Assembly (NCBI GenBank): GCA_026129405.1
Contig: JAHCID010000001.1
Coordinates: 213,237-277,236, forward strand
Origin: a bacterium
GTDB lineage: Bacteria; Desulfobacterota; Binatia; DP-6
Direction of reading: 5' to 3'
Length of the DNA: 64,000 bases
Of this stretch, positions 46,577 through 55,765 are shown one piece after another (the first letter of the stretch is position 1; each line of letters starts with the position of its first letter). The notes beneath the pieces are model-generated. The model was not told where the DNA came from, searched no databases, and was given only the letters and a program-made list of their open reading frames with translations. The position numbers were made by a program, and so were the translations under genes.

Positions 46577-47803
46577 ATGATGTACGCCGACAAGGAGCGC
46601 CTCGGCGACGAGATCGCCGAGCTCGCCGCCCATCTCGACGCCGCCACGCATCGCCTCCTCGTCCTGATCGGCGAGTTCGACGCCTCCGGCGGCTGGGCCG
46701 ACCAGGGCGCGCTCACCTGCGCCCATTGGCTCGGCTGGCGCATCGGCCTCGAGCTCGGCGCGGCCCGCGAGCACGTCCGCGTCGCGCGCGCGCTGCGCGA
46801 CCTCCCGCAGATCGGCGACGCCCTGCGCCGCGGCCAGGTCAGCTACTCCAAGGTGCGCGCGCTCACCCGCGTCGCGACCCCCGACACCGAGGCCACGCTC
46901 CTCGCGATGGCCCGCGCCTCGACGGCGTCGCAGCTCGAGCGCATCTGCCGCGGCTACCGGCGCGCGACGCGCGATCACGACGCGCGCCCCGAAGACGAAG
47001 CCGACGAGCGCTGGCTGCGCGAGGGCGACACCGGGACCGGCTTCGTGCGCTTCGACATCCAGCTACGCACGGAGGAGGCCGCGCTCCTGCGCCGCGCGCT
47101 GGAGGTCGCCACGGAACGCGCCTGGACCCGCGACGACGTTCCCGCGGGAACGCGCGCGGCGCAGTGCCGCCGCACCGACGCGTTGATGGCCGTGCTCGAG
47201 TCGTACCTCGCGGGCGACGTGGACGGCGCCCCGCCCGTGGAGCTGGTCGTCCACACCGACGCCGGCGCCACGCTCGACGACGGCACCGCGCTGCCGCCCG
47301 CCACCGGCGAGCGCCTCGCGTGCGACGCGACGATCGTCACGGTGACGGAAGATTCCCGCGGGAACGTCCTCGACGTCGGCCGGCGGCGCCGCAGCATCCC
47401 GACGCTGCTGCGCCGCGCCCTGCGCCTGCGGGACCGCGGCTGCCGCTTCCCGGGCTGCACGAACCGCCGCGTCGACGGCCACCACGTCGTGCCATGGTCG
47501 CGGGGCGGGCCGACGTCGCTGCAGAACCTCGTCTCGCTCTGCCGCCGGCACCACGGCTACGTGCACGAGTACGGAATGCGCATCGTGACCGACGCCGCCG
47601 CCGCCGGCCTCCGCTTCGTACGGCCGAACGGCACGGTGGTGTCGCCCTACGACGCGCGCCCCGAGGTCGCACCGGACCCCGCCGCGGTGCTGCAGGCGCG
47701 CAACGCCGGCGAGGGGATCGACGCGATGACGGCGTACCCGCGGTGGGACGGGACGCCGCCGGACTACGGGACGATCGTGTGGTCGCTGATGCCGACGGCG
47801 TGA
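46577..47803 (+). CDS. DUF222 / HNH endonuclease domain protein
   Basis: 408 residues. The N-terminal helical DUF222 domain (about 1-220) has the 'THRLLVLIGEFDASGGWADQGALTCAHWLGWRIGLELGAAREHVRVARAL' pattern of the 13E12-repeat family. The C-terminal HNH domain (about 290-350) reads 'CRFPGCTNRRVDGHHVVPWSRGGPTSLQNLVSLCRRHHGYVHE', with all His, Asn and Cys residues for the beta-beta-alpha-metal site. DUF222/HNH proteins are often multi-copy and suspected to be mobile, especially in actinobacteria and in this lineage. It lies directly before the altered-composition polysaccharide region. Its 3' end overlaps the convergent methyltransferase gene by 40 bases. Confidence 0.92.
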   Translation: MMYADKERLGDEIAELAAHLDAATHRLLVLIGEFDASGGWADQGALTCAHWLGWRIGLELGAAREHVRVARALRDLPQIGDALRRGQVSYSKVRALTRVATPDTEATLLAMARASTASQLERICRGYRRATRDHDARPEDEADERWLREGDTGTGFVRFDIQLRTEEAALLRRALEVATERAWTRDDVPAGTRAAQCRRTDALMAVLESYLAGDVDGAPPVELVVHTDAGATLDDGTALPPATGERLACDATIVTVTEDSRGNVLDVGRRRRSIPTLLRRALRLRDRGCRFPGCTNRRVDGHHVVPWSRGGPTSLQNLVSLCRRHHGYVHEYGMRIVTDAAAAGLRFVRPNGTVVSPYDARPEVAPDPAAVLQARNAGEGIDAMTAYPRWDGTPPDYGTIVWSLMPTA

Positions 47804-48705
47804 GCGGGCGGGCAGGGCGCCGCGCGCTCGACCCAGACGTACACATGGTCACCGAGGGGGCGGCGCCCGAACAGCGCAGGAACCATCAGCGTGGTCGTCT
47901 GACAATGCAGCGCGCGGCCCAACGCCTTCGGCAGCCGCGAAGAGATCGGGTTCGGTCCCACCCACATCCGGTCACGCACGCGCAAACCGGCCGCTCCGAG
48001 TGCGGTCTCGAGCGAGCGGGCGGAGAAGAAATGGAGGTGTCCATCTGAATGATAGAGGTGCCACTGTGGCCCCATGCGCCGCCCCTGCCAGGTCGCCCAG
48101 TCGCCGGTCATCAGAACCGCACAGCCGCCGGGCGCCAGGAGTCGTTCGATGGTGCGCAGGTACCCACGGGTGTCGCGAACATGCTCGATGACGGCTAGCG
48201 ACACGACACAGTCAAACGTCCGCTCCGGGAGATCGAGAGCCTCGACCGGCACGTTGTGGATGGTCAATCGCGGATCGCGAGCTGCGACAGCGGCAGCCGT
48301 CACCGACGGTTCGACACCTTCCAGACGACACCCCTCAGGAAAGGCACTGAGGGTCGCACCGCGGTTCGCGCCGATGTCCAGAACGCGCGCGTTGCGGGGC
48401 AGGCGTTGGCGCAACGTGCGAACCAGCGCGCGATCTCGAAGGCCAGGTCGCGGAGCACGCGCGGACGATCGCGCGTCGTCGTAGAAGCGATCATAGAAGG
48501 CGGCAAGGGCAGTGGCAGTCGGCGGATGAGGGAGAAAACGATGCGTGCACGCGAGACACTCCGCGACGGGGAGGCGTCCAAACTCCTGGTTGCTCGTGAA
48601 TCCGAGCATCCGTGCCCCGCCATCCAGGCATACTGGGCATCGGGGGCCTGCCACCTGCTCTCCTGCCGCATCGATCGCTGCCGCTCGGGCGTCCACCACG
48701 ACCAC
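47764..48705 (-). CDS. SAM-dependent methyltransferase with Cys-rich N-terminus
   Basis: 313 residues from a GTG at 48703-48705; GGGAGGA is adjacent, so the true start may be the third codon. An N-terminal zinc-ribbon-like CPVC...CLAC pair (about 23-50) is followed by 'FYDRFYDD' and a Methyltransf_23 domain: 'VLDIGANRGATLSAFPEGCRLEGVEPS', 'DCVVSLAVIEHVRDTRGYLRTIERLLAPGGCAVLMTGDW'. A C-terminal region with 'HLYHSDGHLHFFSARSLETALGAAGL' completes it. This class commonly modifies sugars or lipids in surface polysaccharide loci, which fits its place beside the exopolysaccharide genes. The 3' end overlaps the HNH gene. Confidence 0.88.
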   Translation of the reverse strand: MVVVDARAAAIDAAGEQVAGPRCPVCLDGGARMLGFTSNQEFGRLPVAECLACTHRFLPHPPTATALAAFYDRFYDDARSSARAPRPGLRDRALVRTLRQRLPRNARVLDIGANRGATLSAFPEGCRLEGVEPSVTAAAVAARDPRLTIHNVPVEALDLPERTFDCVVSLAVIEHVRDTRGYLRTIERLLAPGGCAVLMTGDWATWQGRRMGPQWHLYHSDGHLHFFSARSLETALGAAGLRVRDRMWVGPNPISSRLPKALGRALHCQTTTLMVPALFGRRPLGDHVYVWVERAAPCPPAHAVGISDHTIVP

Positions 48706-48928
48706 TCCTCCCGCTCAGATCCCGCCGCTCGGGTCTGCCGCTCTCCTGCGGACATTAGCCACGGCCATTCTCATCTGCCAGGCGGTATCCTCGATCGCTG
48801 CAAGGCTGGGTACATCGACACCGATCGGCATTCCGCCGCTCCCGAAACCGCAGAACTTCCCCCAGCCGGCAGCGCTTACTAAGGCCGCATGTCCTCGCAG
48901 AATTCGTGCTAGCCCTGGGACGCTACGC

Positions 48929-50074
48929 ATGAAGGTGGTCCACGTCACAGTTGGCCTTGAACCTGGTGGCAGTGAGCGAATGCTCGTCAAGCTTCTTCCA
49001 GGACTAAGCAACCGACACGCGCACAACGTCGTCGTGTCACTCACCACCCCCGGGCCTCTCTCCGAGCCGCTCCACGATGCTGGCATTCAGGTCATTCCCC
49101 TGGGCCTCTCGAAGACATTCCCGATTGCCGGCTTCTCACGCCTGGTCAACTTCCTCAGGGATCAGGCTCCAGACATCGCTCACTGTTGGATGTACCACGC
49201 CAATCTATTCGGGGGACTCGCTGCTCGCGCCGCACGTGTCCCCTCTGTCGTGTGGTCTGTACGGCATACGGATCTAACGCGGCACAGCCTCAAGCCCTCA
49301 ACTCTCGTGGTCGCTCGCGCTGGCGGCTTGCTCTCCTCCACCCTTCCATCACGCATCCTCTTCAACGCCACGGCTAGCCTGCGAGAACACTCGCGCCTGG
49401 GTTACAGCGAAGGGCTATCGATGGTGATCCCCAATGGATTCGACACCACTGCCTTTCGAAAAGACGCCGTTGCGTACGCGAGCCTTCGCCGCGAACTCGA
49501 TCTTCATCCTGAAACCCGACTCGTCGGCTTGATTGGCCGCATGGACGTCGCGAAGGACCATCCAACCTTTCTCCGCGCAGCGGCCCTTGTCCGAGAACGT
49601 CTCCCCGGAACACACTTTCTACTGGCTGGGACCGGTATTACCCGCGACACACCTGAGCTTTGGGCACAGGTCCTCAAACACTCGCTGGCACCCAGCACGC
49701 ATCTCCTAGGCTATCGCGCCGATGTTCCGCGCATAACGGCAGGACTCGACGTGGCAGTTTCGTCTTCGACTACCGAGGCGTTCGCGAATGTAATCGGTGA
49801 GGCGATGGCATGCGAAGTCCCGTGTGTCGTCACCGCTGTTGGTGACTCCCAGGCGATTGTTGGCGATACGGGTCGTGTGGTGCCAAGCGGACTTCCCGAC
49901 GCGCTGGCGGAGGCAATCGTCGAACTCCTCGAACTGCCCGAGCGAGACCGACGAGAGCTGGGCCACCGTGCTCGAGATCGGGTCTCACAGTTGTACAGCT
50001 TGGAAGCGATAACGGACCGGACATTCGCCCTCTATGAGGAGCTCCTTCGCGCCCGCCGACCTAGCGGACCCTAA
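48929..50074 (+). CDS. Glycosyltransferase family 4 (polysaccharide)
   Basis: 381 residues from the ATG at 48929. A GT-B fold is shown by the N-terminal 'VVHVTVGLEPGGSERMLVKLLPGLSNRHAHNVVV' and the C-terminal donor domain 'GLIGRMDVAKDHPTFLRAAAL', 'HFLLAGTG' and the nucleotide-sugar E-x7-E motif 'EAFANVIGEAMACEVPCVV'. It adds a sugar to a lipid-linked glycan at the inner membrane. The gene is the only plus-strand member of the polysaccharide region, and its base composition is visibly lower in GC than that of neighbours upstream of 47.8 kb. Sugar and acceptor are unknown. Confidence 0.92.
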   Translation: MKVVHVTVGLEPGGSERMLVKLLPGLSNRHAHNVVVSLTTPGPLSEPLHDAGIQVIPLGLSKTFPIAGFSRLVNFLRDQAPDIAHCWMYHANLFGGLAARAARVPSVVWSVRHTDLTRHSLKPSTLVVARAGGLLSSTLPSRILFNATASLREHSRLGYSEGLSMVIPNGFDTTAFRKDAVAYASLRRELDLHPETRLVGLIGRMDVAKDHPTFLRAAALVRERLPGTHFLLAGTGITRDTPELWAQVLKHSLAPSTHLLGYRADVPRITAGLDVAVSSSTTEAFANVIGEAMACEVPCVVTAVGDSQAIVGDTGRVVPSGLPDALAEAIVELLELPERDRRELGHRARDRVSQLYSLEAITDRTFALYEELLRARRPSGP

Positions 50075-50131
50075 GCCGCGCCGGACGATGCTCCCCACTG
50101 CATTCACGGCGCCGCAAGGACAGGACACGTA

Positions 50132-50146
50132 GGCTCCGGAGGAGCC
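50132..50146 (-). terminator. Small hairpin at the end of the polysaccharide operon
   Basis: GGCTCC and GGAGCC around GGA, six bases after the flippase stop (50152) and 57 bases after the convergent glycosyltransferase stop. It is a weak terminator for either side. Confidence 0.4.
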
Positions 50147-50151
50147 CATCT

Positions 50152-51480
50152 CTACTTTGGGCGTACCGCGGTGGCCCATGAGTCTAACGAAGGCGTGACC
50201 TCCGCCTCGCGCGAAAGCCGATAGAGCACCGCGGTAGAGAGGACGCCTACGTCCAAGACGTACGCGACTAAGACTGCCAATGCCGCTCCGCTGGCGCCGG
50301 CGTAGGAAGCCAGCAGTAGCGTACCTCCGACCAACGCGGACCCCGCCAACGCCTGCGACACGAGGACGACACCGGAAAGGTGGAGCCCAAGCGCAGCCGG
50401 GCGCGCCCAGCTGCATGCGAACTGCAGAGAGAACGCTGCCATGAGCACGAGCAGCGGTCGCCACGCTTCTTGGGTATCTCCTCCGATCAACAGCGCCAGC
50501 AAGCGTTCGCCCCCGCCAACGAGGATGCCGTCGGCGATCAGGATCGGCACAAGGGACCAGAGAGTTATCCTGCCCAACAATCGCCGCGTTGCCGCGGCGT
50601 CCCCCGTTGCCGCCGCACGATACACCCACGGTGTCACCAAATAGAGGAAGGGCGAGAGAACGAAGCCAACGACGCCTGCGAGCCGGCGTGCCATGCCGAA
50701 AGCGCCTACAGCAGTGAACGTGGCCACGATGCTCAGGATGAACTCCGCCCCGTACGCGCTCAGGCCCTTCACGGCCCCGGCAAGCCAGTTGTGCGCGCAG
50801 AACCGTCGCACCTCCGCACCGTGGGCGTTCATAACCTTCCGCATGCCGATTCCCATCGGCAACCGCCCCGTAAGCACGCCACCAGTGAGACCGAGCGCCC
50901 AGGCGATGATGGACGCCCCCCCGTCGACCGCGGCGAACGGAAGCAACGTATCCGTCCCGGCGTGAAGGAAGACGGCGAATCCGACGACTCGCACAGCGGG
51001 GGCGACCACTCCCTGCAACGCGGACGCCGTGTAGTCCTCGCGCAGCCGGAAGGCGGCTTGGTGCACTTCGATGAGATTCCCGGCCCCGTGCCTGGCATAG
51101 GCTAGCAAGAGAACCGCCACACCGCCCGCCTGTCCCAGCCACGCACCACCCAAAGCCCAGCCGGCAACGACAACTACCACGGCGCCTACCGCGGCGACGC
51201 ATCCCTCGGCCAGCAGGGCCATCGACACGAGCGCTCGCGCGCCTGCGTAGTCACCGTCGCGCTCAAGACGGGGAGCGAAGGCTAGCACGCCCTCCCATCC
51301 CCGAAAGCCAAGGACGGCGGCGAGAAGGCCCGTCACCGCCCGCGCGGCGACCAGTGCCCCGAACAGGTCCAACCCGAGGGCACGCGTGACTAGAAGAGTC
51401 GCTACGAGGTCGAGGCCCTGCGCCACCCCAGCCGCGCCTACCATTATCGCGCCGCCCCACAACGGCAGACCGGGGGACAT
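50152..51480 (-). CDS. Polysaccharide flippase (Wzx-like)
   Basis: 442 residues with about 12-14 membrane segments. It is of the MATE/oligosaccharide-flippase group, starting 'GGAIMVGAAGVAQGLDLVATLLVTRALGLDLFGALVAARAVTG' and having 'ANFNALLP'-type periodicity without strict motifs. Wzx proteins flip lipid-linked repeat units to the periplasm for polymerisation. The ATG overlaps the stop of the Wzy-like gene by one base (TGATG). It is the last gene of the minus-strand operon. Base composition is relatively AT-rich compared with the genes above 53.7 kb. Confidence 0.82.
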   Translation of the reverse strand: MSPGLPLWGGAIMVGAAGVAQGLDLVATLLVTRALGLDLFGALVAARAVTGLLAAVLGFRGWEGVLAFAPRLERDGDYAGARALVSMALLAEGCVAAVGAVVVVVAGWALGGAWLGQAGGVAVLLLAYARHGAGNLIEVHQAAFRLREDYTASALQGVVAPAVRVVGFAVFLHAGTDTLLPFAAVDGGASIIAWALGLTGGVLTGRLPMGIGMRKVMNAHGAEVRRFCAHNWLAGAVKGLSAYGAEFILSIVATFTAVGAFGMARRLAGVVGFVLSPFLYLVTPWVYRAAATGDAAATRRLLGRITLWSLVPILIADGILVGGGERLLALLIGGDTQEAWRPLLVLMAAFSLQFACSWARPAALGLHLSGVVLVSQALAGSALVGGTLLLASYAGASGAALAVLVAYVLDVGVLSTAVLYRLSREAEVTPSLDSWATAVRPK

Positions 51481-53021
51481 CAGGTCGTAGCCCCCTCCAC
51501 TAGTGGCGGGTTCCCGGCCGCTATTTCCCGCCCTGATCCCATCACCGAGTGTTTTAGGGGGCGGCGGGGACGGGAGACGAACAAGACACTACTGGTCGCG
51601 CGCAGCATGAGCACGATCGCGGCCGTCCAGATGAACCCACGCACGAAGATCACGGCCGTATTCCGCACGTGCATCAGCAGCGCCATCTCGAACAGAAGCA
51701 CGAGCACAATGGCCCAGATGCTCACACGAGGCCCCGCGAGCCTTCTCTCTAGGGTGCCCGTCAGCAATCCAATGACACACAGGAATGCCCCCGCCCCCAC
51801 CCCCCCGAAATTGATGTAGGCTTCTGCGACAACTGAGTACCCGAAGCCGCCGAACCGCGCGGCGACGTCGGGTGCCGTTTTCTCCACGATCCAGACCGAA
51901 GAGACGAACCCCCAATCGCGCGGCTGCAGCGACACATTCGGCAGCGCGCGCGCGAGCGCCCACAGGTAGGTCTTTCCAGCAAAGTAGTTCTCGCGCGTTG
52001 GCACCAGCGCCATCGACCGCACCACGGTATCGAGCGTGTTCCCCATCTCGTGCATCAGCATCTCGTACGTCGAGACCTGGAACGTCTGGGTAACCGCCGC
52101 GACCACATCCTTCTTCCCCCTGTACAGCTTGAGGGTCCCGAACATGGTCAGGCCTACGGCGACAAGGATGACGCCGTACCTCCAGGGAATGCGGCGCACC
52201 CAATAGTGACGCACGAACACCAGCGGTAGCACTGCTGCCGTTAGCTCCCCACGATCCCCCTCGAGCAGGAACGTTGCGAGGTAGAGGCCGACAGCAATCG
52301 CCCAGCGACGGGTTGGGAAAAGCCTGCCGGAAGCCCCAACGCTAGCCACAGCAAGCGTGACAAGCGATGGCGCCATCGTGATGCCCCCAAGGGCATAGAG
52401 GTACGCTTGCCAGTTATCGCCAGTAGGGGTGAGGGCCTCCTTCCCGTAGACTCGGGTGAAGAACGCCACGGCGCCATAGCTCAACGGGAGCGACGCCTGC
52501 AGTGCGACGGACAGGACGAAGCCCATCTTGGCGACCAACAACACCGTCCCCGCCTGAAGAGGACTGATCGCCCTACCTCCGATCGTGAACACTGGGCGCC
52601 GTCGGATGCGCCGCCTCCCGCGCGTAAGATCGTAACCGCAGAGCCACGATAGCAGACCGAGACTGGCGACCTGCCAGGCGTAGCCGAAGAACTCTGGCGC
52701 GTACCAGCGATGATCGAGGCCGAATGTCCCGAAGTGGAAGAGAACGAACGCCAGCGGAAACAGGAAGCCGAGCCAGGGCATCTCGAGATGTCCGCGGCGC
52801 AGAGACAGCGCACAGTGGCTGAACAGGCCGATCACGACCAGGACATTGGCTAGGGCGAACTCGAAGCCGTGATCGCTACGCCCGGCAGGGGCGTGGGTCG
52901 CGACCACGACCGCCTGCACTAGAGTCGCGAACCACAGCGCCCCGAGCCAAAAGTCTTCGGAGAACAGCCGGCGAGCGGGAACCGAGTAGACGGGAGCGGT
53001 GCCGGGAGCCGTCGGCTCCAT
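51480..53021 (-). CDS. O-antigen/oligosaccharide polymerase-like membrane protein (Wzy-like)
   Basis: 513 residues from the ATG at 53019-53021, one base after the upstream stop; a longer frame to 53090 is unlikely. About 12 membrane segments are visible, with a large periplasmic loop including 'LLEGDRGELTAAVLPLVFVRHYW' (the 'GDRGE' block is typical of repeat-unit polymerases) and 'FQVSTYEMLMHEMGNTLDTVVRSMALVPTRENYFAGKTYLW'. It would polymerise undecaprenyl-linked repeats in the periplasm. It sits in the operon between the WecA-like chimera and the flippase, as expected for a Wzx/Wzy pathway. Confidence 0.8.
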   Translation of the reverse strand: MEPTAPGTAPVYSVPARRLFSEDFWLGALWFATLVQAVVVATHAPAGRSDHGFEFALANVLVVIGLFSHCALSLRRGHLEMPWLGFLFPLAFVLFHFGTFGLDHRWYAPEFFGYAWQVASLGLLSWLCGYDLTRGRRRIRRRPVFTIGGRAISPLQAGTVLLVAKMGFVLSVALQASLPLSYGAVAFFTRVYGKEALTPTGDNWQAYLYALGGITMAPSLVTLAVASVGASGRLFPTRRWAIAVGLYLATFLLEGDRGELTAAVLPLVFVRHYWVRRIPWRYGVILVAVGLTMFGTLKLYRGKKDVVAAVTQTFQVSTYEMLMHEMGNTLDTVVRSMALVPTRENYFAGKTYLWALARALPNVSLQPRDWGFVSSVWIVEKTAPDVAARFGGFGYSVVAEAYINFGGVGAGAFLCVIGLLTGTLERRLAGPRVSIWAIVLVLLFEMALLMHVRNTAVIFVRGFIWTAAIVLMLRATSSVLFVSRPRRPLKHSVMGSGREIAAGNPPLVEGATT

Positions 53022-53022
53022 G

Positions 53023-54753
53023 TCAGTCCACACGAAGCCGGACGCGCCGGATCGGGATACCGATGGTCGGAAGCTCGTCCGATGCGACATCGGAGCGGGA
53101 GAAAACGAGGACTTCGTCGACGCGTGCCAGGCCCTGCATCTGGGTTACCTGGCTCGCGGACAGAACCGGCAATCCGCTGAAAACGTCCCCCACTCGCGCG
53201 GTATCGTGCTCAAGAAATCCGACGGGAACCCGCTGATACCCCGGATTCTTGGCCATCTCGCGAGCCAGGAACGCACCATCTTCGCTCGCGCCGAAGATGA
53301 CCACGGAACGTGTACGCTGCTCCATCCCAGTGTCTCCCGCGATGAGACGCTGGAGTATCGCCACGGCGAGCCGGCTTCCAGTCACGGCGATGAGAACGAG
53401 CAATCCGTTCAAAACGAGCGCCCCGCGCGACGGACCGGAAAACCCATACGCCATGAGCACCGCGATTCCGGCCATCGCTGCCGCAACGATCGCCGAGCGC
53501 CCGATCACCGCGATGGTGTCGACGCTCGGCTCGTTCCACCGCACGCGATACATGCCGCCCAGCCACAGCGCGCTCATCTCCGCGACCACCACCATAGGGA
53601 GCGTGCCGACGAGAACGTCGGTCTGATCCGGCGGAAGGTCCCAGTCCCACCGGATCGCGAAGGCCGATACGTAGGCGAGAGCGCATAGTGCGGCATCGAG
53701 CATCACCATCGTCGCGCGCCGCTGTGGCATGACGACCGGCCCGCCCCCCACCGCCGACCGCTCCCGCACCGGCACCATGCCCAGGTAGAGCGCGAAGAAC
53801 AGCACCGCCAGCGCGAAGCCCGGGATCACCGCCAGCAGCGCATCGACGCGCAGCTCGCGCACGACGACCGCCACCGCGCCCGACGCCGCCGCGACCGCGT
53901 ACAGAATCAGCACCGCCCGCCGCTCCGACGCGCCCAGCGCCACCAGCCGGTGCGAGGTGTGATCCCGCCCGCCGACCGACACCGGTTGGCCGCGCAGGCG
54001 GCGCGTGATCGCCACCAGCGTGGTGTCGAGGATCGGGATCATCATGATGAGCACGGGCGTCAGCAGTACCGACGCCACGCTGCGCGAGCGGCCGTAGCTG
54101 CTGAGCAGGGCGAAACCGCCGAGGAGGCAGCCGAGGAACATCGAGCCGGAGTCGCCCATGAAGATGGACGCCGGCTTAAAGTTGTAGACGAGGAAGCCCG
54201 CGGCGGCGCCGGCGACGAGGGCCGGCAGGACGGCCATGTCCCACTGGCCGTTGGTCGCGAAGGTGATGCCGAGGAAGACGCAGGCGATGGCGGCGATGCC
54301 GGCCGCGAGGCCGTCCATGTTGTCGAGCAGGTTCACCGCGTTGGTGATGCCGACGATCCACAGCATCGCCAGCGCGGCGTCGACCGCGGGCTCGTGCGCC
54401 CAGGGCAGCACGAGGCCGGAGGCGACGATGCCGCCGGCGGCGAGCACCTGTGCGGCGAGCTTCGTGAGCGGCCGGATCTGCACCACGTCGTCGACGAGGC
54501 CGACGAGGAACAGGAAAGCCGACGCGGCCAGGATCGGCACGGCCTCGCCGAGGTCGTCGTGGAAGACGGCGACGCCGATCGCGAACGCGACGAAGATGCC
54601 GACGCCGCCGAGCAGCGCCGTCGGCTGCGAGTGCCAGCGGTCCTTGCGGGGCGCCGCCACCATACCCACGCGCCGCGCGAGGGTACGCACCATGGGGACG
54701 AGGATCAGACCGAGGACGAGGGTCGACAGCGCGGCGGCGAGGACGCGGACCAT
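53023..54753 (-). CDS. WecA-like phosphoglycosyltransferase fused to a CapD-type N-terminal domain
   Basis: 576 residues. Residues 1-~320 are a polytopic WecA/TagO-like glycosyl-1-phosphate transferase with 'FLVGLVDDVVQIRP', 'NAVNLLDNMDGLAAG', 'FMGDSGSMFLG' and 'GRDHTSHRL', so catalytic Asp and His residues are intact. It links the first sugar phosphate to undecaprenyl phosphate. From about residue 350, 'LDAALCALAYVSAFAIRWDW' begins four membrane helices and a 'VVIFGASEDGAFLAREMAKNPGYQRVPVGFLEHD' NAD-binding-like domain. These match the N-terminal part of CapD/WbpM dehydratases, whose SDR catalytic domain is absent. The composition change lies close to this joint (about 53.7 kb). Confidence 0.85.
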   Translation of the reverse strand: MVRVLAAALSTLVLGLILVPMVRTLARRVGMVAAPRKDRWHSQPTALLGGVGIFVAFAIGVAVFHDDLGEAVPILAASAFLFLVGLVDDVVQIRPLTKLAAQVLAAGGIVASGLVLPWAHEPAVDAALAMLWIVGITNAVNLLDNMDGLAAGIAAIACVFLGITFATNGQWDMAVLPALVAGAAAGFLVYNFKPASIFMGDSGSMFLGCLLGGFALLSSYGRSRSVASVLLTPVLIMMIPILDTTLVAITRRLRGQPVSVGGRDHTSHRLVALGASERRAVLILYAVAAASGAVAVVVRELRVDALLAVIPGFALAVLFFALYLGMVPVRERSAVGGGPVVMPQRRATMVMLDAALCALAYVSAFAIRWDWDLPPDQTDVLVGTLPMVVVAEMSALWLGGMYRVRWNEPSVDTIAVIGRSAIVAAAMAGIAVLMAYGFSGPSRGALVLNGLLVLIAVTGSRLAVAILQRLIAGDTGMEQRTRSVVIFGASEDGAFLAREMAKNPGYQRVPVGFLEHDTARVGDVFSGLPVLSASQVTQMQGLARVDEVLVFSRSDVASDELPTIGIPIRRVRLRVD

Positions 54754-54757
54754 GCAC

Positions 54758-55765
54758 TCACACGTGGACGCCGAAGTGCACGGCCGGAACGTTCCGGCGG
54801 GTCATCTTCTCCACCTCGTAGCCTATGACGCTCTCGAGGATGCGATCGGTATCGTACTGCGGGCGGTAGTCGACGAGGCGCTTCAGCTTCGTCAGGTCGG
54901 GCACGCGGCGCAGCATGTCCTCGAAACCCGCCTCGTACGCCTGCTCGTAGGGGACGAGCTCGATCGGCGACGGCGACCCCGTCATGCGCTTGATGCGCGC
55001 GGCCAGCTCGCCGATCGTGATCTCGCCGTCGTTGCCGACGTTGAAGACCTCGCCGATCGACTGCTCGTGCTCGGCGAGCGCCACGAGCGCGCCGACCACG
55101 TCGGACACGTGCCCGAAGCAGCGGCTCTGGGTGCCGTCGCCGTAGACGGTGATCGGCTCCTCGCGCAGCGCCTGGCGCACCATCGTCGGCACGACCATGC
55201 CGTAGCGGCCGGTCTGGCGCGGGCCGACGGTGTTGAAGAGACGCACGATCGTGGTCGGGACGCGCTTCTCCTTCCAGTAGGCGAGCGCCAGGAACTCGTC
55301 GATCGCCTTCGAGCAGGCGTAGCTCCAGCGGCCCTTGCTGGTCGGGCCCATGACGAGGTCGTCGTCCTCGCGGAACGGCACCTCGACGCGCTTGCCGTAC
55401 ACCTCCGACGTCGAGGCGATCAGCACGCGGCGGCGCTTCTTCGCCGCCAGCGAGAGCACCACCTCGGTGCCCTGGATGTTGGTCTCGATCGTCCGCACCG
55501 GGCTCTCGACGATGAGCCGCACGCCGACGGCGGCGGCGAGGTGGATGACGACGTCCGCCTCGTCGACCAGCTCCGCGGTCAGGGGAACGTTCTGGACGGA
55601 ATCAATGTGGTAGCGGTAGCGCGGATGGTCCTTGAACGGCCGGATGTTCTCGATCGACCCCGTCGACAGATCGTCGATCGTGCACACCGAGTCCCCGCGC
55701 ATCAGGTAGCGCTCGGTCAAATGCGACCCGATGAACCCCGCTCCGCCCGTGATCAGCACCCGCAT
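54758..55765 (-). CDS. NAD-dependent sugar epimerase/dehydratase
   Basis: 335 residues, extended SDR. The NAD-binding motif 'VLITGGAGFIGSHL', 'STGSIENI', 'VVIHLAAAVGVRLIVESPVRTIETNIQGTEVVL', the active-site 'ASTSEVYG' and 'YACSKAIDE' (YxxxK) and 'RLFNTVGPRQTGRYGMVVPTMVRQAL' are all present. It resembles UDP-glucose/GlcNAc 4-epimerases and UDP-glucuronate decarboxylases and makes a nucleotide sugar for the polymer. A GGAAGGGG ribosome site supports the start at 55763-55765. Its first 164 bases overlap the end of the glycosyltransferase frame upstream. Confidence 0.92.
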   Translation of the reverse strand: MRVLITGGAGFIGSHLTERYLMRGDSVCTIDDLSTGSIENIRPFKDHPRYRYHIDSVQNVPLTAELVDEADVVIHLAAAVGVRLIVESPVRTIETNIQGTEVVLSLAAKKRRRVLIASTSEVYGKRVEVPFREDDDLVMGPTSKGRWSYACSKAIDEFLALAYWKEKRVPTTIVRLFNTVGPRQTGRYGMVVPTMVRQALREEPITVYGDGTQSRCFGHVSDVVGALVALAEHEQSIGEVFNVGNDGEITIGELAARIKRMTGSPSPIELVPYEQAYEAGFEDMLRRVPDLTKLKRLVDYRPQYDTDRILESVIGYEVEKMTRRNVPAVHFGVHV

